Below, piece after piece: positions 50,434 to 58,036 of a DNA stretch of 64,000 bases (positions are counted from its first letter, which is position 1; the number at the start of each line of letters is the position of its first letter). The DNA comes from CAVQGM01 sp963712065 (lineage in GTDB: Bacteria > Actinomycetota > Acidimicrobiia > Acidimicrobiales > Acidimicrobilacustridaceae), in assembly GCA_963712065.1 (NCBI GenBank), contig CAVQGM010000001.1:1116001-1180000 (forward strand). Reading direction: 5' to 3'. Under the pieces are notes generated by a model. The model made no database searches and was not told the DNA's origin. It saw only the letters and a list, made by a program, of their open reading frames with translations. The translations under genes and the position numbers were made by a program.

Positions 50434-50447
50434 TACCCCCTAGGGTA
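50434..50447. promoter_or_regulatory. CsoR/CstR-type inverted repeat upstream of sqr
   Basis: TACCC, four bases (CCTA), GGGTA: the pattern of CsoR/RcnR/CstR-family operators, whose persulfide-sensing members control sulfide-oxidation genes. It lies in the sqr promoter region and touches the first possible start of the divergent DUF1800 gene. No csoR-like gene is in the window. Confidence 0.55.
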
Positions 50448-50536
50448 TGCGGGCGCCAGGGGATCGGCCGGGGGCCAAGGTCCCGATCTCACCCGGCGTC
50501 GGCCTCTGGGTCGTTCGGCTCAAGTCACCACTCTCC

Positions 50537-52291
50537 GTGGTCGATACCCCTTCCATCGCCACGGATCCGCACCCCGCCGTCGACCCCGCTCCCGGCCCCG
50601 CTCCCGGCCCGCCACCCGATCCGGCCCCGTCTCCCGCCGACGAGGGCCCGGGTGGCGGGTGGGACCGGCGCACCCTCCTCGCCGGGGCGGTGGCCCTGGT
50701 CGCCGCCGCCTGCGTCGCCCCGGGTGACCCACCGGCGCCCACGACGACCACGGCACCCCCACCCCCGCCACCCACCACCAAGGCGCCGACGACCACCGCC
50801 AAGCCCACCACCACCACCGCCAAGCCCACCACCACCACCGCCAAACCCACCACCACCACCACGGGGCCGCCGCCGCCGGTGGAGACCGACGCCGAGCTGG
50901 TGCACACCGCCCGGCGGCTCAGCTTCGGTCCCACCCCGGCGCTGCTGGCCGAGCTGCGCACCAAGGGCTCGGCGGCGTGGATCGACGAGCAGCTCGCACC
51001 CGCCTCCATCGACGAGAGCGCCATCGCGCCCTACCTCGCCAAGTACCCGCGGATCGACCAGACCGCCGCCCAGATCCAGTCCGGGGTGGATCCGTGGCGG
51101 GCCCGTTACGACCTCGCCACCGCGTCGATGGTCCGGGCGGTCTGGGGGCGTCGCCAGCTCTTCGAGCTGCTGGTCGACTTCTGGTCGAACCACCTCAACG
51201 TCGACATCAACCACGACGCCTCCCAACCGCACAAGCCGACCGAGGATCGGGAGGTCATCCGCAAGCACGCCCTCGGCCGCTTCTCGGACATGCTGCTGGC
51301 ATCGGCCAAGTCGGCGGCCATGCTCCTCTACCTGGACCAGGCCATCTCCCGGGCCGACGGCGGGCGCATCCCCAACGAGAACTACGCCCGGGAGCTGCTC
51401 GAGCTGCACACCGTGGGCGTGAACGGCGGGTACGACGAGGGCGACGTCAAAGAGGTCGCCCACCTCCTCACCGGGTGGACGATCGCCGACTCGAGCACCG
51501 GGGCGTTCACCTTCAAGTCGGCATGGCACAACCTTGGACCGCTGGCGAGCGGCGGGAGCGTCCTCGGGTGGTCACCCAACGGCCTCACCGGCCTGGCCGC
51601 CGGCGAGTCGTTCCTGAAGCACCTGGCCCGCCACCCGAAGACGGCCGAGCGACTCGCCCACAAGCTGGCCGTCCGGTTCATCGGCGAACACGTCAAGCCC
51701 ACCGACGCCGTCGTGGCCGCCGCCGCCCAGAAGTACCTCGCCAACGACACCGCCATCCGGCCGATGGTGCAGCACCTGCTCACCTCGGCCGAGTTCAAGG
51801 TGGCCGCGGGCCGGAAGCTCCGCCGTCCCATCGAGTACGTCGCCGCGTGCATGCGCGGCGCCGCCCTGCAGTTCGACCCGGCCCGGGCGGACTCGCTGGT
51901 GTGGGCCCTCAACAACCCGCTCGAGCTGATGGGCCAGGCGCCGTACGCGTGGCCGGCGCCGAACGGCTACCCCGACGCCAACGGCAAGTGGGCGTCGGTC
52001 GGCGGGATGGTCGCCCGATGGAACCTCGCCGCCTCCGTCTCGGTGGGCTTCTGGTGGGGCGCGCCCACGATCGACCTCAATCGGATCCTCGGCCTGCCGG
52101 CACCGGCCACCGTCGGCGAGGCCATCGACCGAGTGGCGCTCGCCGTCCTCGGCGAGCCGCTCGAGTCGACGGCTCGGGCCGCCCTCCTGTCGGCCACCGG
52201 CCTGGCGGCGAGCGCCCCGTGGAAGTCCACCTACAACACCAGGGCGATCCTGACCTACGTCCTCCAGGCGCCCCAGAACCAGATCCGGTGA
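50537..52291 (+). CDS. DUF1800 family protein, Tat-exported
   Basis: About 584 residues. After a proline-rich start comes a twin-arginine motif WDRRTLLAG and a hydrophobic stretch ending VAAAC, then a long Thr/Pro/Lys linker. The DUF1800 domain follows: HTARRLSFGPTPALLAEL, LVDFWSNHLNVD, NENYARELLELHTVGVNGGY, HLLTGWTI. The family is usually paired with DUF1501, as here, and its function is unknown. The start is uncertain: ATG at 50447 and GTG at 50537 are both in frame, and neither has a good Shine-Dalgarno. Confidence 0.82.
   Translation: MVDTPSIATDPHPAVDPAPGPAPGPPPDPAPSPADEGPGGGWDRRTLLAGAVALVAAACVAPGDPPAPTTTTAPPPPPPTTKAPTTTAKPTTTTAKPTTTTAKPTTTTTGPPPPVETDAELVHTARRLSFGPTPALLAELRTKGSAAWIDEQLAPASIDESAIAPYLAKYPRIDQTAAQIQSGVDPWRARYDLATASMVRAVWGRRQLFELLVDFWSNHLNVDINHDASQPHKPTEDREVIRKHALGRFSDMLLASAKSAAMLLYLDQAISRADGGRIPNENYARELLELHTVGVNGGYDEGDVKEVAHLLTGWTIADSSTGAFTFKSAWHNLGPLASGGSVLGWSPNGLTGLAAGESFLKHLARHPKTAERLAHKLAVRFIGEHVKPTDAVVAAAAQKYLANDTAIRPMVQHLLTSAEFKVAAGRKLRRPIEYVAACMRGAALQFDPARADSLVWALNNPLELMGQAPYAWPAPNGYPDANGKWASVGGMVARWNLAASVSVGFWWGAPTIDLNRILGLPAPATVGEAIDRVALAVLGEPLESTARAALLSATGLAASAPWKSTYNTRAILTYVLQAPQNQIR
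50808..50870 (+). repeat. 21-base tandem repeats encoding a PTTTTAK linker
   Basis: About three copies of a 21-base unit encode KPTTTTA repeats between the signal region and the DUF1800 domain. This is a typical O-glycosylation-prone surface linker. Confidence 0.6.
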
Positions 52292-52295
52292 TCCG

Positions 52296-53615
52296 ATGAC
52301 CCCGTTCCCCCTCCCGTTCTCCGGTCGCCGCCACGGCGGGGAGTGCGACTGCGAGGCGACGGCCGTCCCGATCCCGGTGGCCGGCGGCATCGACCGGCGT
52401 CAGTTCCTGGCCGCAGCCGGGGCCACCGCCGGCGCGGCAGCGGCCACGGTGTGGCTCCGGCCATCGGCGCTGTTCGGCTCGGCGGGCGCAGCCACGACCG
52501 AGAACATCGTCGTGCACGTGTTCCTGCGGGGCGGCGCCGACGGTCTGTCGATCCTGGCGCCGGTCGGCGACCCGGCCTACCAGACGCTGCGCCCCGGCAT
52601 CGCCGTGCCCGACACGGCCGCCCTGCCCGTCGACGCCACCTTCGGCCTCCACCCCGCGGCCACCCGCCTGCACGGGCTGCTCGGCGAGGGCCGCCTGGCC
52701 CTGATCCCCGCGGCCGGGTCGCCCAACCCGAGCCGCTCTCACTTCGAGGCCCAGGACCTCATCGAGAAGGGCACCCCGACCACGATGCTCACGCCCGACG
52801 GCTGGCTCGGTCGCTACCTCAACGGGTCGGCCAACGCCACCGAGTCGCCGCTGCGCGGGATCAGCGTGGGCAACGGGCTGCAGGCGTCGCTCCGGGGCTC
52901 GCCGGCCATCGCCACCCCGAACCTCAACTCGCTGACGCTCACCACGTCGGGCACCTGGGCCTCCACCTCCGCCCAGGTCTCGGGCGTGCTGTCGTCCATG
53001 TACGGCGCCGCCCCCGACCCACTCCTCCGGGCGCAGTCGGGGGCGGCGCTGTCGATCGTGGACCAGATGTCGCCCATCGCCGCCAGCTCCGCCCCGCCGA
53101 CGGGGTGGCCCGGGGGTTTCGGCCAGGCGCTCTGGCCGATCGCCAAGCTCATCGTCGAAGGGTTCCCGATCGAGGTGGCCACGGCCGACTTCGGGGGCTG
53201 GGACCTGCACGACCGGATGGGCTCGCCCACCGACACGGCGGCGCCCCAGCACCGCCAGATCGCCGGCCTCGACGCCGCCCTCGGAGCCTTCTTCGACCAC
53301 ATCGGCGCCGCCGCGTCGCGCGTCACCGTCGTGGTGATGACCGAGTTCGGCCGGCGCATCCGCGGCAACGACTCGGGCGGCACCGACCACGGTCGCGGCC
53401 TCGTCATGCTCGTCGCCGGCGGGGGCGTGAGCGGCGGCGTCAAGGGCCGGTGGCCAGGCCTGGTCGACACCGACTCCGGCGACGTTCGGGTGGTGAACGA
53501 CTACCGGCTGGTGATGGCCGAGGTGCTCGCCTCACGACTGCGCCCGACCGACCTCAACGCCGTGTTCCCCGGCATCGACGCCTCGCCGGGCAACTGGCTC
53601 GACGTCATCGCCTGA
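52296..53615 (+). CDS. DUF1501 family protein, Tat-exported
   Basis: A 439-residue protein with a Tat signal (IDRRQFLAAAGATAGAAAATVW) and then the sulfatase-related DUF1501 domain: VVHVFLRGGADGLSILAPVGDPAY, AAGSPNPSRSHFEAQDLIEKG, DFGGWDLHD, VMTEFGRRIRGNDSGGTDHGRGLVMLVAGGGV. The DHG and EFGR motifs resemble alkaline-phosphatase-fold metal sites. It starts 4 bases after the DUF1800 stop, so the two form an operon and probably a complex outside the membrane. Confidence 0.87.
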   Translation: MTPFPLPFSGRRHGGECDCEATAVPIPVAGGIDRRQFLAAAGATAGAAAATVWLRPSALFGSAGAATTENIVVHVFLRGGADGLSILAPVGDPAYQTLRPGIAVPDTAALPVDATFGLHPAATRLHGLLGEGRLALIPAAGSPNPSRSHFEAQDLIEKGTPTTMLTPDGWLGRYLNGSANATESPLRGISVGNGLQASLRGSPAIATPNLNSLTLTTSGTWASTSAQVSGVLSSMYGAAPDPLLRAQSGAALSIVDQMSPIAASSAPPTGWPGGFGQALWPIAKLIVEGFPIEVATADFGGWDLHDRMGSPTDTAAPQHRQIAGLDAALGAFFDHIGAAASRVTVVVMTEFGRRIRGNDSGGTDHGRGLVMLVAGGGVSGGVKGRWPGLVDTDSGDVRVVNDYRLVMAEVLASRLRPTDLNAVFPGIDASPGNWLDVIA

Positions 53616-53642
53616 CCGCCTCGGGCGGCGAGCCGAACGGCG

Positions 53643-55169
53643 TCAGCGGCGACGAGCGCCTCGCCCCGACGGACGGTCGGACAGCTCGGCGCCGCCGCCG
53701 TTCAGACGCTTGGCCTTCCGGCGGGCGGCCCCGCTCGGACGCCGGGCGCCAGGAGCCTTGGGGGCACGGTGCGTCGCCGTCGCCCGATCGCCCTCGGCGG
53801 TGTCGCCCGTGGCCCGTGTCGGGCGGCCGCTCCCGGTGGCGCGACCGGTTCCGCCCTTGCCGCGGGACGACCCGTTGCGGGACGAGCCGTTGCGGGACGA
53901 GCCGTTGCGGTCAGGGGCCGGACGCGGGGACCCGCTCGATGCCGGGGCCGGGGTCGGGGCTGCGGACCGCCGCGGGGCGGGTGGGACCGGATCGCCGAGG
54001 ACGCCGAGGTCGACGTCGTCGAGACCGACGGGGCGGCCGAGGTCGCGCTGGAGCACGCCCACCGGCTTGCGCAGCTCGGGCGGCACGAGCGACACCACGA
54101 CGCCACGTCGGCCGGCGCGGGCGGTGCGGCCCGATCGGTGCACGTAGTCCTTGTGGTCGGCGGGCGGGTCGAAGTGGATGACCCCGGCGACGTGATCGAC
54201 GTGGATGCCACGGGCGGCCACGTCGGTGGCGACGAGGGCGTCGATCGACTGGGCGTGGAAGGCGGCCAGAGCCCGCTCGCGCTGGCTCTGCGATCGGTCA
54301 CCGTGGATGGCCGCGGCCCGGACGCCGGCGGCGGCGAGCTGGCGGGCGACGCGATCCGCGCCCCGCTTGGTGCGGCAGAACACGACGGTGGGGCCGATGT
54401 GGTCGACGAGCCGGGCGGTGGTGCTCACCCGGTCGTGACGCTCGACACGCCAGAAGTGGTGCTCGGCCAGGTCGGGCACGTCGGGGTCGGCGACGAGCTC
54501 GTGGCGCACCGGCTGGCGCTGGTAGCGCCGGATCAGCTCGTCGACCGCACCGTCGAGGGTGGCCGAGAACAGCAGGGTCTGGCGGTCGGGAGGGCACTGG
54601 TCGAGCAGGCGCTTGACCTCGGGCAGGAAGCCCATGTCGGCCATGCGGTCGGCCTCGTCGAGCACGACGCTGTCGACCTCGGACAGGCGCAGGTGGTTCT
54701 GCGAGAGCAGGTCGGCGAGCCGGCCGGGACAGGCCACGACGATCTCGACGCCGTCGCGCAGGGCACGGATCTGTCGGTCGAAGCCGACACCGCCGTAGAC
54801 CGCGGCGACGCGTGGTCCGTGACGGCCGGCCAGCAGGTGCAGCTCGTCGGCGACCTGCGCGGCCAGCTCACGGGTCGGCGCCAGCACGAGGGCGAGCGGG
54901 CGCCGGGGACGGGCCCGCCGGTCGTGGTTGGCGACCACCAGCGGGATGCCGAAGGCGATGGTCTTGCCCGAGCCGGTCGGGGCCCGGCCGGACACGTCCC
55001 GCCCGGCGAGGGCGTCGGGCAGCGCGGCCACCTGGACGGGGAACGGGGCATCGATGCCCCGCGCCGCGAGGGATCGGACGATGGTTTCGGGGACGCCGAG
55101 GTCGGCGAACGAGGACGAGGGCGCGGCGGGCTCGATGGCGGCGCGCGCCGCGAGGGGGGATGCGGACAT
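53643..55169 (-). CDS. DEAD-box RNA helicase
   Basis: A 508-residue helicase with APTGSGKT (motif I, about 61-68), PTRELA, DEAD (motif II), SAT (motif III) and HRSGRTARAGR (motif VI). The C-terminal tail is basic and disordered and includes RNGSS repeats. Two RecA domains unwind short RNA duplexes, typically in ribosome assembly or cold adaptation. ATG at 55169 has GGAGC upstream. A probable -10 (TAGGGT, 55367-55362) would give an untranslated leader of about 185 bases. Confidence 0.92.
   Translation of the reverse strand: MSASPLAARAAIEPAAPSSSFADLGVPETIVRSLAARGIDAPFPVQVAALPDALAGRDVSGRAPTGSGKTIAFGIPLVVANHDRRARPRRPLALVLAPTRELAAQVADELHLLAGRHGPRVAAVYGGVGFDRQIRALRDGVEIVVACPGRLADLLSQNHLRLSEVDSVVLDEADRMADMGFLPEVKRLLDQCPPDRQTLLFSATLDGAVDELIRRYQRQPVRHELVADPDVPDLAEHHFWRVERHDRVSTTARLVDHIGPTVVFCRTKRGADRVARQLAAAGVRAAAIHGDRSQSQRERALAAFHAQSIDALVATDVAARGIHVDHVAGVIHFDPPADHKDYVHRSGRTARAGRRGVVVSLVPPELRKPVGVLQRDLGRPVGLDDVDLGVLGDPVPPAPRRSAAPTPAPASSGSPRPAPDRNGSSRNGSSRNGSSRGKGGTGRATGSGRPTRATGDTAEGDRATATHRAPKAPGARRPSGAARRKAKRLNGGGAELSDRPSGRGARRR
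53869..53913 (-). repeat. 15-base tandem repeat in the helicase tail
   Basis: Three copies of a 15-base unit encode RNGSS three times in the basic C-terminal tail, a place where copy number could vary between strains. Confidence 0.55.
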
Positions 55170-55423
55170 GGCGAAGTGCTCCAGTACCGGCCGCGTCGGC
55201 CGGGGTTCGGGGGGATCGGTCTCGGGGCCTCGGCCGCAAGAGGTGGGCGCCGGACACGTGGTTGGGGTCGGCCACCCGTCTCGCCGGCGGTCGCGGGCCT
55301 CGGCCCGGTTCGACACCAGCGGGACGTGCCTCTTCGTGGAACAGGCCGGCCCTCGAAAAGAACCCTACCAGCAAACCGGCGGTTCCCCGGTCGACGGCGG
55401 CGCGACCACGACATACTCCCGGC
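55170..55423. promoter_or_regulatory. Divergent region: helicase leader and LLM oxidoreductase promoter
   Basis: A 254-base gap. On the minus strand TAGGGT (55367-55362) is the likely helicase -10, with a long leader that may hold cold-response structure. On the plus strand CATACT (55412-55417) lies 6 bases before the ATG at 55424. Confidence 0.45.
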
Positions 55424-56353
55424 ATGCGCATCTCGTTGAACGGTTCCGGTCAGCTGGCCGTCGATCCCACGATCGGCGGCCTCGCCGACCACGTCGACCG
55501 GGCCAACAGGGAAAACTTCGCCGGCTACTGGTTGGCTCAGACCGGCCTCACCGACGCCCTCACCGCGCTGACCGCCACCGCCCCCCAGCAGCGGCGTGAC
55601 GGCAGCGGCCTCGAGGTCGGCACCGCGGTGGTCCCCACGTTCACCCGTCATCCCGCGGCGCTGGCCGGGCAGGCCCTCACCACCCAGGCCGCCGTGCCGG
55701 GTCGGCTGGTGCTCGGCATCGGCCTGTCCCACCAGCCGGTCGTCGAAGGCAGCTGGGGCCTCACGTGGGAACGCCCCGTCCGCCACATGCGCGACTACCT
55801 CGACGTGCTGCTCCCGCTGCTGGAGCGCGGCGAGGCCCACCACCGTGGCGAGATGTGGAGCGGTGACGTCACCTCGGCGCGCCCCACCGAGACGGTCCCG
55901 TCGGTGATGATCGCCGCCCTCGGCCCGCAGATGCTCGACCTCGCCGGTCGCCGCACCGACGGCACCATCCTGTGGCTGGTGGGGCCCCGCACGATCCGCG
56001 CCCACATCGCGCCACGTCTCAACGAGGCGGCCGCCGCCGCCGACCGGCCGCCGCCCCGGGTGGTGTGCAGCCTCCCGGTGAGCGTCACCGACGACCCCGA
56101 CGCGGCCCGCGACCTCATCAGCCAGATCCTCGGCGGCTACGAGGACCTCCCCAGCTACAAGGCGATGCTCGACCGGGAAGGCGCGACGCGACCGGGTGAC
56201 GTCGCCGTCGTGGGTGACGAAGCCGGCGTCGGGGCGGCGCTCGACGAGCTGGCCGACGCCGGCGCCACCGACTTCGCGCCGGTACCCATCGAGCTCGACG
56301 GTCAGCGGCCCACCCGCACCTGGGATCTGCTGGCGTCCCGCACCGCCGGCTGA
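55424..56353 (+). CDS. LLM-class flavin (F420-type) oxidoreductase
   Basis: A 309-residue luciferase-like TIM barrel. It has MRISLNGSGQLAVDPTIGGLADHV, GLEVGTAVVPTFTRHPAALAGQA, RLVLGIGLSHQPVVEGSWG and VMIAALGPQMLDLAGRRTDG. This is the F420-dependent branch common in actinobacteria (TIGR03564-like). The substrate is unknown. The start is fixed by CATACT 6 bases upstream. Confidence 0.87.
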   Translation: MRISLNGSGQLAVDPTIGGLADHVDRANRENFAGYWLAQTGLTDALTALTATAPQQRRDGSGLEVGTAVVPTFTRHPAALAGQALTTQAAVPGRLVLGIGLSHQPVVEGSWGLTWERPVRHMRDYLDVLLPLLERGEAHHRGEMWSGDVTSARPTETVPSVMIAALGPQMLDLAGRRTDGTILWLVGPRTIRAHIAPRLNEAAAAADRPPPRVVCSLPVSVTDDPDAARDLISQILGGYEDLPSYKAMLDREGATRPGDVAVVGDEAGVGAALDELADAGATDFAPVPIELDGQRPTRTWDLLASRTAG

Positions 56354-56453
56354 ACCGAGTGCGCATCCCGCCGCGTTCGCGGCAGGATGGGCGCTCGTCG
56401 GGCCCGGCGGGGGCAACGGATCCCGGCCGGGGGGAAGGGAGGAGGGAGGCACC

Positions 56454-58016
56454 ATCCACACCAGGCCACCCGTGCGTGCCGATCGGCTCGACCACGGCGT
56501 CGCTGCCACCATCCCCGCCTTCGCGGCGGCCGGTGCCGCCGCGGCCGTGATCGCCGCCGGCGTACGCGGCATCGACTGGCCGGCCCAGGACTTCCGGGCC
56601 CAGTTCTTCCGTGACCACGGCTTCGCCATCGTCAACTTCAGCTGGTACGGCGGCCACCAGCTGCCCGGGTACAGCCTGCTCACACCGGCGGTCTCGTCCG
56701 TCGTCGGCACCCGCGCCCTCGCCGTGGCCGCCGCCTTCGTCGCCACCCTCCTGTTCGGTCGCGTGGCCCGGCGGCTCGTGCCCGAGCGGGCCGTGCTGGC
56801 CACGTGGGTGTTCGGAGCCGGCACCCTCGTCGAGGTCATCATCGGCCGCACCACGTACCTGGCCGGGATCGCCGTCGGCATCGGTGTGGTGCTGGCCGCG
56901 GTCGCCGGCCGGCGAGGGCTGGCGGTGGTCCTGGCCGCCGTGTGCGGGGCCACCAGCCCCGTCGCCGGCGCCTTCCTCGTGGTGGCGATCGCCGCCTGGT
57001 GGTGGCCCCGCCGCAGCGACCGCTCGGCTCTCGGGCCGGCCGCGGCGCTCGCCGCCGCGACGGCGATCCCGATGGTGCTGCCGCGCCTGCGCTACCCGCA
57101 GGGAGGCACCTTCCCGTTCGAGCTCGAGGACGTCGTCATCGTCGCCCTCGCCGTGCTGGCCGTGTTCGTGGCGGTGCCGGCCCGCCAACGCGAGATCCGG
57201 GCCGGTGCGGTCCTGGTGGCGCTGGCCGCCACCGCCCTCCTGATCGTCCCGACGCCGCTCGGCGCCAACCTCGTCCGTCTCCCTCTGTCGTTCGCGCCGG
57301 CCCTCATCGTGGCCACCGCCACCTCGGCGCGGCGCGCCGTCGTCGCCGTGGTGCCGTTGCTCGCCTGGCTCTGGGTCCCCGCCGTGTGGACCGTCGTGGC
57401 CCAGCCCACTGCGGCGTCGGCCCGGGACGGCTACTACCGGCCGATCGAGGCGTTCTTCGACGCCCGCCTGGCCGAGCCGACGCGCGTCGAGGTCCCGCTC
57501 ACCGAGTGGCGCCGGGAGACGAGCGAGCTCGGCGGCAACGCCCTGTTGGCCCGCGGCTGGGAGCGCCAGGTCGACATGGACGTGAACGACGTCTTCTACG
57601 ACGGCACCCTCGACGAGTCGACGTACCACCGGTGGCTGGTCGACAACGGGGTGCGGTTCGTGGCCCTGCCCGACGCCCCGCTCGATCCGTCGGCCGAGCG
57701 CGAAGCGGAGCTGCTCGACGGGGGCCTGCCGTACCTGGAGGAGGTCTGGCGCAGCCCCGACTGGCGGGTGTGGGAGGTGCTCGACAGCACCGGGCTGGCC
57801 GCCACGACCGGGTCGCGGGTCACCGAGATCGACGGCGACCGCGTGGTGCTGCAGCTCGACCGGCCCGGTCGCCACGTGATCCGGCTGCGCCAGCCCGAAC
57901 GGCTCGCGGTGCGCGAGCCGGCGGACGACTCGGTGTCGATCGGCGCCAACGCCGCCGGCTGGCTGGTGCTGTGGTCCGACCGGGCCGGCACCGTGGAGCT
58001 CGAAGGTCGCTGGTAG
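56454..58016 (+). CDS. Integral membrane protein with C-terminal soluble domain
   Basis: About 520 residues. The first 330 or so form 9-11 hydrophobic segments with FSWYGGHQLPGYSLLTPAVSS and IGRTTYLAGIAVGIG. The last 180 form a soluble domain with DVNDVFYDGTLDESTYHRWLVDNGVRFVALPDAPL. The architecture resembles GT-C-like polytopic membrane proteins, but no enzyme motif is certain. The first GTG is at 56472. However, GGAGGGAGG (56441-56449) ends 4 bases before an in-frame ATC at 56454, which may be the real start. Confidence 0.75.
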   Translation: MHTRPPVRADRLDHGVAATIPAFAAAGAAAAVIAAGVRGIDWPAQDFRAQFFRDHGFAIVNFSWYGGHQLPGYSLLTPAVSSVVGTRALAVAAAFVATLLFGRVARRLVPERAVLATWVFGAGTLVEVIIGRTTYLAGIAVGIGVVLAAVAGRRGLAVVLAAVCGATSPVAGAFLVVAIAAWWWPRRSDRSALGPAAALAAATAIPMVLPRLRYPQGGTFPFELEDVVIVALAVLAVFVAVPARQREIRAGAVLVALAATALLIVPTPLGANLVRLPLSFAPALIVATATSARRAVVAVVPLLAWLWVPAVWTVVAQPTAASARDGYYRPIEAFFDARLAEPTRVEVPLTEWRRETSELGGNALLARGWERQVDMDVNDVFYDGTLDESTYHRWLVDNGVRFVALPDAPLDPSAEREAELLDGGLPYLEEVWRSPDWRVWEVLDSTGLAATTGSRVTEIDGDRVVLQLDRPGRHVIRLRQPERLAVREPADDSVSIGANAAGWLVLWSDRAGTVELEGRW

Positions 58017-58036
58017 GCGGCCCCGAAGCGCCCCGG

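Noticed and set aside
50780..50880. Tandem repeats that could suggest a CRISPR array
   Set aside because: Units are 21 bases, contiguous without spacers and in frame, encoding a PTTTTAK linker.
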